From NCBI RefSeq assembly GCF_000761215.1, contig NZ_CP009438.1, positions 3,217,001 through 3,281,000 on the forward strand: DNA of 64,000 nucleotides. The letters are read 5' to 3'. The notes under the pieces were generated by a model. That model saw only the letters and a list, made by a program, of their open reading frames with translations. It made no database searches and was not told the origin of the DNA. A program made the position numbers and the translations under genes. This document shows, piece by piece, positions 54,378 to 64,000 of this stretch. Source of the stretch: Streptomyces glaucescens (lineage in GTDB: Bacteria; Actinomycetota; Actinomycetes; Streptomycetales; Streptomycetaceae). Each line of letters begins with the position of its first letter. The first letter of the stretch is position 1.

Positions 54378-54505
54378 CAGCACACACATTCTCCGTTCGG
54401 GTCCCGGCTGGCACCGCCCAGTCGGGACCCGCTCTCGTCTCCCCCCGAAACGCCCCCGGTATCCTGCGGTTGTCCACACCCCACTCCACAGCCGAAGGGC
54501 ATCCC

Positions 54506-55954
54506 GTGAGCGCCATTCGCCCGGCAGCCGTCGTCGTTCTCGCAGCGGGTGAGGGCACCCGTATGAAGTCGGCCACACCCAAGGTCCTGCACGAGCTCTG
54601 CGGACGCAGCCTCGTGGGGCATGTGCTGGCCGCGGCCGGTGAGTTGAAGCCGGAGCATCTCGTCGTGGTCGTCGGGCACGCCCGCGAGCAGGTCACCGCG
54701 CATCTCGCGGAGGTCGCCCCCGGCGCCCGCACCGCCGTGCAGGCGGAGCAGAAGGGCACCGGGCACGCCGTCCGGATGGGCCTGGAGGAGCTGGGCGGGA
54801 GCGTCGACGGGACGGTCGTGGTCGTGTGCGGGGACACCCCGCTGCTGACCGGTGACACCCTCGGGCAGCTGGCCCGGACGCACGCCGAGGACGGCAACGC
54901 CGTGACGGTGCTCACCGCGGAGGTCCCGGACGCGACCGGTTACGGCCGGATCATCCGGGACGAGGCGACGGGTGCCGTGACCGCGATCGTCGAGCACAAG
55001 GACGCGACCGAGGCGCAGCGGGTGATCCGGGAGATCAATTCCGGGGTGTTCGCGTTCGACGGCCGGCTGCTCGCCGAGGCGCTGGGGAAGGTCCGTACGG
55101 ACAACAGCCAGGGCGAGGAGTACCTGACGGACGTCCTGGGGATCCTGCGGGAGGCCGGGCACCGGGTGGGTGCGTCGGTGGCGGCCGATCACCGGGAGAT
55201 CGCGGGGATCAACAACCGGGTGCAGCTCGCCGAGGCGCGGCGGATCCTGAACGACCGGCTGTTGACGCGCGCGATGCTGGCGGGTGTCACGATCGTGGAT
55301 CCGGCGTCGACGTGGGTGGATGTGACGGTGACGTTCGGGCAGGACGTCGTGGTGCATCCGGGGACGCAGTTGCAGGGCGCCACGCAGTTGGCCGAGGGCT
55401 GTGAGGTGGGTCCGAACAGCCGGCTGAGGGACACCCGGGTCGGTGCGGGGGCGCGTGTCGACAACACGGTGGCCGAGGGTGCGACGGTGGGCGCGGAGGC
55501 GACGGTGGGTCCGTTCGCGTATCTGCGGCCGGGGACGCGGCTGGGCCGCAAGGGCAAGATCGGGACGTACGTCGAGACGAAGAACGCGTCGATCGGTGAG
55601 GGTACGAAGGTGCCGCATCTGTCGTACGTGGGGGACGCGACGATCGGTGAGTACACGAACATCGGTGCGGCGAGCGTGTTCGTGAACTATGACGGTCAGG
55701 AGAAGCACCACACGACCGTCGGGTCGCACTGCCGTACCGGTTCGGACAACATGTTTGTGGCTCCTGTCACGATCGGGGACGGTGCCTATACGGCTGCCGG
55801 CTCCGTGATCACGAAGGATGTGCCGCCCGGCTCGCTCGCTGTGGCCCGTGGTCAGCAGCGGAATATCGAGGGCTGGGTGGCTCGTAAGCGTCCGGGGAGT
55901 GCGGCGGCGAAGGCGGCCGAGGCGGCTTCCCGGGAGCCGGACGGCGAGGGCTGA
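54506..55954 (+). CDS. glmU: Bifunctional GlmU
   Basis: A 482-residue enzyme making UDP-GlcNAc for cell wall: the N-terminal half is the uridyltransferase (VVVLAAGEGTRMKSATPKVL, nucleotide loop), the C-terminal half a left-handed beta-helix acetyltransferase with hexapeptide repeats (EGATVGAEATVGPFAYLRPG, KNASIGEGTKVPHLSYVGDA). GTG 54506 follows GAAGGG; earlier in-frame codons would run into the tRNA. The C-terminal tail is Ala-rich. It leads the glmU-prs-rplY-pth run. Confidence 0.96.
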   Translation: MSAIRPAAVVVLAAGEGTRMKSATPKVLHELCGRSLVGHVLAAAGELKPEHLVVVVGHAREQVTAHLAEVAPGARTAVQAEQKGTGHAVRMGLEELGGSVDGTVVVVCGDTPLLTGDTLGQLARTHAEDGNAVTVLTAEVPDATGYGRIIRDEATGAVTAIVEHKDATEAQRVIREINSGVFAFDGRLLAEALGKVRTDNSQGEEYLTDVLGILREAGHRVGASVAADHREIAGINNRVQLAEARRILNDRLLTRAMLAGVTIVDPASTWVDVTVTFGQDVVVHPGTQLQGATQLAEGCEVGPNSRLRDTRVGAGARVDNTVAEGATVGAEATVGPFAYLRPGTRLGRKGKIGTYVETKNASIGEGTKVPHLSYVGDATIGEYTNIGAASVFVNYDGQEKHHTTVGSHCRTGSDNMFVAPVTIGDGAYTAAGSVITKDVPPGSLAVARGQQRNIEGWVARKRPGSAAAKAAEAASREPDGEG

Positions 55955-56019
55955 CCGGAAACAGGTGCGTCCGGGACGGCGTACCGTGATAAGTGCACAC
56001 CCGCACCCCACCAGCTGAG

Positions 56020-56055
56020 ACGACGTTTCTCGTGCTTCGGCTGCCGAGACGTCGT
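56020..56055 (+). promoter_or_regulatory. Imperfect hairpin in the prs leader
   Basis: ACGACGTTTCTCG can pair with CGAGACGTCGT (two unpaired T on the left arm) around a 12-base loop, 40 bases upstream of the prs start. It could terminate glmU transcripts or regulate prs; no T run follows. Confidence 0.35.
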
Positions 56056-56094
56056 GTCGACACCCAGCTGTGACACCTCTGAGGAGAAAGTGCT

Positions 56095-57075
56095 GTGACC
56101 GGGATCAAGACGACCGGCGAGAAGAAGATGATGTTCTTCTCCGGCCGCGCCCACCCCGAGCTTGCCGAGGAGGTCGCCCACCAGCTGGGTGTCGGGGTTG
56201 TCCCGACGAAGGCCTTCGACTTCGCCAATGGCGAGATCTATGTCCGCTATCAGGAGTCGGCGCGTGGCGCGGACTGTTTCCTGATCCAGAGCCACACGGC
56301 TCCGATCAACAAGTGGATCATGGAGCAGTTGATCATGATCGACGCGTTGAAGCGTGCGTCGGCGCGTTCCATCACGGTGATCGTGCCGTTCTACGGTTAC
56401 GCGCGGCAGGACAAGAAGCACCGGGGTCGTGAACCGATCTCGGCGCGTCTGATCGCGGATCTGATGAAGACGGCGGGTGCGGACCGGATCCTCACGGTGG
56501 ATCTGCACACGGACCAGATCCAGGGCTTCTTCGACGGTCCGGTGGACCACTTGTTCGCGCTGCCGCTGCTGGCCGATTACGTGGGCAAGAAGGTGGACCG
56601 GCAGAAGTTGACGGTGGTGTCTCCGGACGCGGGCCGGGTGCGGGTCGCGGACCGGTGGTGTGACCGGCTGGGCGCGCCGCTGGCGATCGTGCACAAGCGG
56701 CGTGACAAGGACGTGGCGAACCAGGTGACGGTCCACGAGGTCGTGGGTGAGGTCGCGGGCCGGGTGTGTGTCCTGGTCGATGACATGATCGACACGGGTG
56801 GGACGATCTGTGCGGCCGCGGACGCGTTGTTCGCGCATGGTGCGGAGGACGTGATCGTGACGGCGACGCACGGTGTGCTGTCGGGTCCGGCGGCGGACCG
56901 GCTGAAGAACTCGCGGGTGAGTGAGTTCGTGTTCACGAACACGCTGCCGACGCCGGGTGAGCTGAGCCGGGACCTGGACAAGCTGACGGTGCTGTCGATC
57001 GCTCCGACGATCGCGCGTGCGGTGCGTGAGGTGTTCGAGGACGGTTCGGTGACGAGTCTGTTCGACGAGCAGTAG
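56095..57075 (+). CDS. prs: Ribose-phosphate pyrophosphokinase
   Basis: A 326-residue enzyme making PRPP from ribose-5-phosphate and ATP for nucleotide, histidine and tryptophan synthesis. FSGRAHPELAEEVAHQLG starts the fold, RQDKKHRGREPISARLIADLM is the ATP-binding flexible loop, VDLHTDQIQGFF the signature, and VCVLVDDMIDTGGTI the PRPP loop. GTG 56095 follows GAGGAGAAAG. Forms a conserved cluster with glmU upstream and rplY downstream. Confidence 0.96.
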   Translation: MTGIKTTGEKKMMFFSGRAHPELAEEVAHQLGVGVVPTKAFDFANGEIYVRYQESARGADCFLIQSHTAPINKWIMEQLIMIDALKRASARSITVIVPFYGYARQDKKHRGREPISARLIADLMKTAGADRILTVDLHTDQIQGFFDGPVDHLFALPLLADYVGKKVDRQKLTVVSPDAGRVRVADRWCDRLGAPLAIVHKRRDKDVANQVTVHEVVGEVAGRVCVLVDDMIDTGGTICAAADALFAHGAEDVIVTATHGVLSGPAADRLKNSRVSEFVFTNTLPTPGELSRDLDKLTVLSIAPTIARAVREVFEDGSVTSLFDEQ

Positions 57076-57104
57076 GTCTTCCGGGGCGTTCTGCCTGATC
57101 GATT

Positions 57105-57176
57105 TTTCTGCGGCCTCCTGCGCCGAGTACTCTGTTGCAGTTGCTCGGCGAGGGAGGCCGTACGCGTGTGTACGGC
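57105..57176 (+). promoter_or_regulatory. Promoter and hairpins upstream of rplY
   Basis: TTTCTG (57105-57110) and TACTCT (57128-57133), 17 bases apart, form a plausible promoter. CGCCGAG (57121-57127) and CTCGGCG (57144-57150) are an inverted repeat overlapping it, and GCCGTAC-GCGTGT-GTACGGC (57157-57176) is a perfect 7-bp hairpin in the leader. Possible feedback control by L25 or growth rate is speculative. Confidence 0.4.
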
Positions 57177-57260
57177 GGTCCGTTATCGACGCGCTCTTCG
57201 TAGCAGGCCGTTCGTGGCCGGGTGACCCGTCCGTTCCGCTTCCTACGAGGAGTGATCATC

Positions 57261-57857
57261 ATGTCCGAGGTGAAGCTCACCGCCGAGACCCGTACCGAGT
57301 TCGGTAAGGGTGCCGCCCGTCGTATCCGTCGTGACAACAAGGTTCCGGGTGTGCTGTACGGCCACGGTTCCGACCCGCTGCACCTGACCTTCCCGGGTCA
57401 CGACCTGCTGCTGGCGCTGCGTACGCCGAACGTCCTGATCTCCCTGGACATCGACGGCAAGTCGCAGGAGCTGGCGATTCCGAAGGCCGTGCAGCGTGAC
57501 CCGCTGAAGGGCTTCCTGGAGCACGTGGACCTGCAGCTGGTCAAGCGTGGCGAGCAGGTCACGGTCGAGATCCCGGTGGTCGCCGAGGGCGAGCTGGCCC
57601 CGGGTGGCAACCTGCTGGAGCACGTGCTGAACGCGCTGCCGGTCGAGGCCGAGGCCACGCACATCCCGGAGCAGGTGACCGTGTCCGTGGAGGGTCTGGA
57701 GGCGGGTGCCTCGGTCCACGCCAAGGACATCGCGCTGCCGAACGGTGTGACGCTGGCCGTCGAGGAGGACGCTGTCGTCCTTCAGGTCCTGGCCGCGCAG
57801 GCCGAGGAGACTGAGGGCGAGGGCGCCGAGGGCGGCGAAGAGTCCGCCGAGGCCTGA
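57261..57857 (+). CDS. rplY: Ribosomal protein L25/CTC
   Basis: A 198-residue L25 of the long CTC type. Residues 1-92 bind 5S rRNA ([41 protein letters not shown]); residues 95-198 form the C-terminal beta domain, ending in an acidic Glu/Gly tail. ATG 57261 has GAGGAG 10 bases upstream, which decides the start over a frame extending to 57222. Commonly paired with pth and prs in bacteria, as here. Confidence 0.95.
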   Translation: MSEVKLTAETRTEFGKGAARRIRRDNKVPGVLYGHGSDPLHLTFPGHDLLLALRTPNVLISLDIDGKSQELAIPKAVQRDPLKGFLEHVDLQLVKRGEQVTVEIPVVAEGELAPGGNLLEHVLNALPVEAEATHIPEQVTVSVEGLEAGASVHAKDIALPNGVTLAVEEDAVVLQVLAAQAEETEGEGAEGGEESAEA

Positions 57858-57877
57858 TCCCAGGTTTTTTCCGTCGT

Positions 57878-57919
57878 CAGCCGCTGTCTCCCCGGGTTTT
57901 CCGGTGGGGGCGGCGGCTG
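57878..57919 (+). terminator. Stem-loop between rplY and pth
   Basis: CAGCCGC (57878-57884) pairs with GCGGCTG (57913-57919), extended inside by CCCC and GGGG. It lies 20 bases after rplY and just before the pth ribosome site. It may only attenuate read-through. Confidence 0.5.
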
Positions 57920-57943
57920 GCGTGTATCCGAGGAGATGTGGAC

Positions 57944-58540
57944 GTGACGACCGATGCGGGTGTGCCCTGGCTGATCGTGGGGCTGGGGAATCCGGGGCCG
58001 GAGTACGCGATGAACCGGCACAACGTCGGTTTCATGGTGGTGGATCTGCTGGCGGAGCGGGTCGGGGGCCGGTTCAAGCGGGCGGGCAAGGCTCAGGCGC
58101 AGGTGGTGGAGGGGCGGATCGGTCCGCCGGGGCCGGGGAGCCGGCGGGTGGTGCTGGCGAAGCCGATGTCGTTCATGAACCTGTCGGGGGGTCCGGTGAA
58201 CGCGTTGCGGGACTTCTACAAGGTTCCGGTGGAGCGGATCGTGGCGGTGCATGACGAACTGGACATCGACTACGCGACGCTGCGGCTGAAGCTGGGGGGT
58301 GGTGACAACGGGCACAACGGGCTGAAGTCGATGACGAAGGCGATGGGTTCGGATTATCACCGGGTGCGGTGCGGTATCGGGCGGCCGCCGGGGCGGATGC
58401 CGGTGGCGGATTTCGTGCTGCGGGATTTCTCGTCGGCGGAGCGCAAGGAGCTGGACTGGTTCGTGGACCGGGCGGCGGATGCGGTGGAGTGTCTGGTGCT
58501 CGATGGGCTGGAGCGGGCGCAGGGCACGTACAACTCCTGA
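57944..58540 (+). CDS. pth: Peptidyl-tRNA hydrolase
   Basis: A 198-residue enzyme recycling peptidyl-t[28 protein letters not shown] contains the catalytic His; [40 protein letters not shown] and RCGIGRP are family motifs. GTG 57944 is chosen because GAGGAG lies eight bases upstream; the GTG at 57938 is only two bases from it. The sequence is markedly G-rich on the coding strand. Confidence 0.95.
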   Translation: MTTDAGVPWLIVGLGNPGPEYAMNRHNVGFMVVDLLAERVGGRFKRAGKAQAQVVEGRIGPPGPGSRRVVLAKPMSFMNLSGGPVNALRDFYKVPVERIVAVHDELDIDYATLRLKLGGGDNGHNGLKSMTKAMGSDYHRVRCGIGRPPGRMPVADFVLRDFSSAERKELDWFVDRAADAVECLVLDGLERAQGTYNS

Positions 58541-58567
58541 CGTTTCGCCCAGCGAAGTTGACCGGCC

Positions 58568-59083
58568 GTGCAGGTATGGCCAAAGATCGCGGCCATGCCT
58601 TCTGCGGTCGTCTCCCGTCCGGGTGCCGTCGCCGTGCTGCGCTTCGGCCGGTGTGCGGCGATGAGTGTCGTCACGGCGCTGATCCTGGTGGCCGGGGTGT
58701 GGGCCTCGTGGGGGTCCGCCCAGTACGTGATGCTGACGAAGGGGCGGGAGAGCGGCACCGTCGAGGTGGCCGATTGCGGCGGTGGTGTCTGTGCGGGGCC
58801 GTACACGCCGTTGTCGCACGGTTCGCTGCCGCGGGAGCGGGTGGTCGTCGAGGATTCGGCGGCGGTGCGCGAGGGCCGCACGTACACGGTGGTGATGAAG
58901 CCGGACGGTGACGAGGCGGTGCGTTCCGGCCCGGCCGGGATCCTGTACGCGTGGGTGCCGCTCGGCGGGGCGCTGCTGCTGGCCTCGGTGGTGGTGGCGG
59001 GCGGTCTGCGCCGGACGCGAGCCGCGTGGGTGCTGGCGGGGTCGGGGGTCGCGCTGCTGACGGCGGCGTTCGTGACCATGTGA
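58568..59083 (+). CDS. Hypothetical two-helix membrane protein
   Basis: A 171-residue protein with helices at about 32-55 and 122-145 plus a possible third near 150-170. The extracellular loop between has a Cys pair (VADCGGGVC) and VVEDSAAVREGRTYTVVMKPDG. The start is uncertain between GTG 58568 and ATG 58595, neither with a good ribosome site. I recognise no family. It lies between pth and the sortase substrate. Confidence 0.65.
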   Translation: MQVWPKIAAMPSAVVSRPGAVAVLRFGRCAAMSVVTALILVAGVWASWGSAQYVMLTKGRESGTVEVADCGGGVCAGPYTPLSHGSLPRERVVVEDSAAVREGRTYTVVMKPDGDEAVRSGPAGILYAWVPLGGALLLASVVVAGGLRRTRAAWVLAGSGVALLTAAFVTM

Positions 59084-59222
59084 GGGGTTGGCCCGTTCTC
59101 CACGTCTGTGGAGGGTTCGGGTGTTGCCCGTTCGTGATTGACCGGCCGGCGGGCGGGGCTGGAAGCTGAGCCGCCCCCTCCACATCTCGCCGTTCACTCT
59201 CCCGAAGATGGACCACTGCCTC

Positions 59223-59939
59223 ATGCGAACCCTCTCGCGCGCCGGCGCCGTCTGCGCCGCCGCCTCCGCGGCCCTGCTGCTGCTCGCCCCGGCCGCCCAT
59301 GCCGCGCCGCCCGGTGACAACGGCACGGTCAAGATCCACGATGCCGTGACCGGCGAGGAGCTGCGCCGCAACGAGCCGCACGTGTGCGCCTTCTACCTGG
59401 ACGCCTTCGGTTTCGACGGCGGTCAGCGGGTGGACTGGCGGATCGAGGCGGTCCCGCCGGGCGGGAACGCGGGCGAGACGGTGGAGTCCGGTTCCCTGGC
59501 GCTGGACGGCGCGGGGCACGGCCGGACGGCGGACCTGTCCCTGCCGGACGGGCACTACAAGCTGTTGTGGACCTTCGAGGGCGAGAAGGGCGCGGGCAAG
59601 CACAAGGTCTTCTGGTCGGATTGCGCGGACGAGGGCGGGGACGCGGGGGCGGGGCCGCGGGAGAGCGGCGGTGCGGTGCCGTCGGGCTCGGGCTCGGCCT
59701 CGCCGTCGCCGTCGGCTTCGGCTTCGGGTCCGGCTTCGCAGGGCGCGCCGGAGGCGTCCGGGGCGCCGGGTGCGTCCGCCGGTGCGGGCGTGTCGCCGTC
59801 CCCGGGGGGCGGTGCGGACGGGGACCTCGCACGGACCGGGAACGGGGCGCCGGTGGGCCTGCTGTCGGGTGCGGCGGCGGCGCTGCTGGCGGCGGGCGGT
59901 TGCCTGGTGGTGCGCCGGCGCAGGGCCGGCCAGGGCTGA
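59223..59939 (+). CDS. Secreted LARTG-anchored surface protein
   Basis: A 238-residue exported protein. ATG 59223 begins a signal peptide (MRTLSRAGAVCAAASAALLL, ending AHA). The mature domain (about 30-140) has VKIHDAVTGEELRRNEPHVCAFYLDAFGFDG and a second Cys in VFWSDCADEGG. A Ser/Pro/Gly linker leads to LARTG, a hydrophobic helix and RRRRAGQG, a class E sortase-type cell-wall sorting signal. No sortase gene is in the window. Function unknown. Confidence 0.85.
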   Translation: MRTLSRAGAVCAAASAALLLLAPAAHAAPPGDNGTVKIHDAVTGEELRRNEPHVCAFYLDAFGFDGGQRVDWRIEAVPPGGNAGETVESGSLALDGAGHGRTADLSLPDGHYKLLWTFEGEKGAGKHKVFWSDCADEGGDAGAGPRESGGAVPSGSGSASPSPSASASGPASQGAPEASGAPGASAGAGVSPSPGGGADGDLARTGNGAPVGLLSGAAAALLAAGGCLVVRRRRAGQG

Positions 59940-59951
59940 CGTACGCGTGCG

Positions 59952-59997
59952 GAAGGGCTGTGCCCCCGGGTCCGCGGACCCGGGGGCACAGCCCTTC
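59952..59997. terminator. 22-bp bidirectional terminator
   Basis: GAAGGGCTGTGCCCCCGGGTCC pairs perfectly with its complement around a 2-base centre, between convergent stops at 59939 and 60010. It is the strongest stem in the window. Confidence 0.9.
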
Positions 59998-60009
59998 TCG
60001 TGTGGGTGG

Positions 60010-62742
<2,733 letters not shown>

Positions 62743-62940
62743 AGGTGCGGCTCCTTGCAGTGTTGAAGCTCGTCTGGGAGGGGAACCCGGACGGCGTCTC
62801 GCGCGGCGGCTGCCGCATACGGGCCGGACATCCGGGAAGTAAACAGAGCGGACCGCGCTGTCCGACCGACTCCAAGGATAGGTGTCCACGCGGACGCGCA
62901 GAGCTTCGGGCTCTTGCCGCCGTGCGCGGCACTGACATAC

Positions 62941-62970
62941 TTACGACGCCGTAGGTTACGGAACCGTAGG
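62941..62970. promoter_or_regulatory. Direct-repeat operator before the desaturase
   Basis: Two adjacent 15-base copies, TTACGACGCCGTAGG and TTACGGAACCGTAGG, each holding a TACG-N4-CGTA-like half-symmetric core. They start 87 bases upstream of the desaturase ATG. Such sites suit a TetR-type lipid regulator, but the regulator is unknown. Confidence 0.55.
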
Positions 62971-63027
62971 GAGCGCTCGGTTCCCGGACCGCGGCTTCCA
63001 CAACCCTCGACCCCACAGGGGACGCCC

Positions 63028-64000
63028 ATGACCCCACGTTCCGATGTGATCGACGACGCGCCGAAGTCGACCTCCGAGACCGCGACGATGCCGTCCGCCA
63101 CGCTGGGCGGCGAGAAGAAGCGGTCCGTCGAGCAGATCACCCTGCTGCTGTTCATCGTCGTCCCGTTCCTCGCGCTGCTGGCGGCCGTGCCGCTGGCGTG
63201 GGGCTGGGGCGTGAGCTGGCTGGACCTCGGTCTGCTGGTCTTCTTCTACTACCTCGGCTGCCACGGCATCACGATCGGGTTCCACCGGCACTTCACCCAC
63301 GGCTCCTTCAAGGCCAAGCGCCCGTTGAAGATCGCGCTGGCGATCGCCGGGTCGATGGCGGTGGAGGGCCCGCTGGTGCGCTGGGTGGCCGACCACCGCA
63401 AGCACCACAAGTACTCCGACGCGGAGGGCGACCCGCACTCCCCGTGGAAGTACGGCGAGACGGTGCCGGCGCTGATCAAGGGCCTCTGGTGGGCCCACAT
63501 CGGATGGATGTTCGACGAAGAGCAGACTCCGCAGGACAAGTACGCCCCGGATCTGATCAAGGACAGGACGCTGCGCACGATCTCCCGGCAGTTCGTGCTG
63601 TGGACGATCGTCTCGCTGGGCCTGCCCGCGCTGATCGGCGGCCTGGTCACGATGTCGTGGTGGGGCGCGTTCACCGCCTTCTTCTGGGGGTCCCTCGTGC
63701 GGGTGGCGCTCCTGCACCACGTGACGTGGTCGATCAACTCGATCTGCCACGCGGTCGGCAAGCGCCCGTTCAAGTCGCGCGACCGCTCGGGCAACGTGTG
63801 GTGGCTGGCGATCCTGTCCTGCGGCGAGTCCTGGCACAACCTGCACCACGCGGACCCGACCTCGGCGCGCCACGGTGTGATGCGCGGCCAGCTGGACTCC
63901 TCCGCCCGGCTGATCCGCTGGTTCGAGCAACTGGGCTGGGCGTACGACGTGCGCTGGCCGTCACGCTCGCGTATCGATTCCCGGCGCAGCACCGGCGAAG
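63028..64000 (+). CDS. Acyl-CoA/fatty-acid desaturase, truncated by window end
   Basis: 324 residues are visible from ATG 63028, and the frame is still open at 64000. The three histidine boxes of membrane-bound desaturases are present: HRHFTH (about 83), HRKHH (about 123) and HNLHH (about 271), with membrane helices around them. It would introduce a delta-9-type double bond into acyl chains. The upstream direct repeats suggest fatty-acid-responsive control. Products could feed the cyclopropane synthase at 14.3 kb. Confidence 0.92.
   Translation, partial: MTPRSDVIDDAPKSTSETATMPSATLGGEKKRSVEQITLLLFIVVPFLALLAAVPLAWGWGVSWLDLGLLVFFYYLGCHGITIGFHRHFTHGSFKAKRPLKIALAIAGSMAVEGPLVRWVADHRKHHKYSDAEGDPHSPWKYGETVPALIKGLWWAHIGWMFDEEQTPQDKYAPDLIKDRTLRTISRQFVLWTIVSLGLPALIGGLVTMSWWGAFTAFFWGSLVRVALLHHVTWSINSICHAVGKRPFKSRDRSGNVWWLAILSCGESWHNLHHADPTSARHGVMRGQLDSSARLIRWFEQLGWAYDVRWPSRSRIDSRRSTGE

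Noticed and set aside
53234..56011. A 925-codon open frame on the minus strand opposite the HTH gene, tRNA-Gln and glmU
   Set aside because: It is a shadow in GC-rich DNA: it crosses a tRNA and lies antisense to glmU, with Arg/His/Pro-rich composition and no recognisable domain.

Overview
The window is chromosomal DNA from a Streptomyces-type actinomycete. Base composition is very GC-rich, codons end almost always in G or C, GTG starts are common, and stem-loop terminators mostly lack long T runs. The gene order matches the bldA / eno-rpfA / mfd / glmU-prs core region of Streptomyces chromosomes. I assigned families by reading translated motifs, not by database search.

Layout. 0-10 kb: two roadblock-like small proteins, an RpiR-type regulator, a PLP cystathionine beta-synthase, an SGNH esterase, a thiolase and a Bax-inhibitor-1 membrane protein. 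10.4 kb: a tRNA-Leu with a UAA anticodon (bldA), the developmental tRNA of Streptomyces. 10.8-17.2 kb: a MacB/FtsX-like ABC pair, a cyclopropane-fatty-acyl-phospholipid synthase and a type II NADH dehydrogenase with Rex-like operators upstream. 17.7-18.3 kb: a Phd/YefM-RelE toxin-antitoxin pair. 18.3-24 kb: ppx-DUF501-ftsB-eno, then two resuscitation-promoting factors; the leader of rpfA holds a ydaO-type c-di-AMP riboswitch. 24.4-27.5 kb: P450, MazG and a SurA-like lipoprotein. 27.7-32 kb: a Ser/Thr kinase coupled to a membrane protein, then an orphan N6-methylase-like protein with an altered catalytic motif. 32-39 kb: secreted proteins, a GNAT, an HNH lipoprotein and mfd. 39.4-46.4 kb: a second ABC pair paralogous to the first, an MFS exporter, a GNAT and a coiled-coil protein.

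The most unusual stretch is 46.5-51.8 kb. Two divergent units encode nucleic-acid-directed toxin-like domains joined to, or next to, SUKH/immunity-type domains: a WHH nuclease-SUKH fusion, a 934-residue Imm35/deaminase-like/SUKH-4 protein, and a YwqJ-type deaminase followed by a SUKH-3 protein. None has a visible secretion signal, so the set looks like a resident intracellular system.

52-64 kb: an orphan NarL-type sensor kinase, a helix-turn-helix protein with a LAGLIDADG-like motif beside a tRNA-Gln, then the housekeeping run glmU-prs-rplY-pth, two surface or membrane proteins (one with an LARTG sortase signal), ppc, and an acyl-CoA desaturase cut by the window end. Plus-strand composition appears to switch from C-rich to G-rich near 53.3 kb whichever strand the genes are on. 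Several genes also carry short GC-rich tandem repeats at or just beyond their 3' ends.
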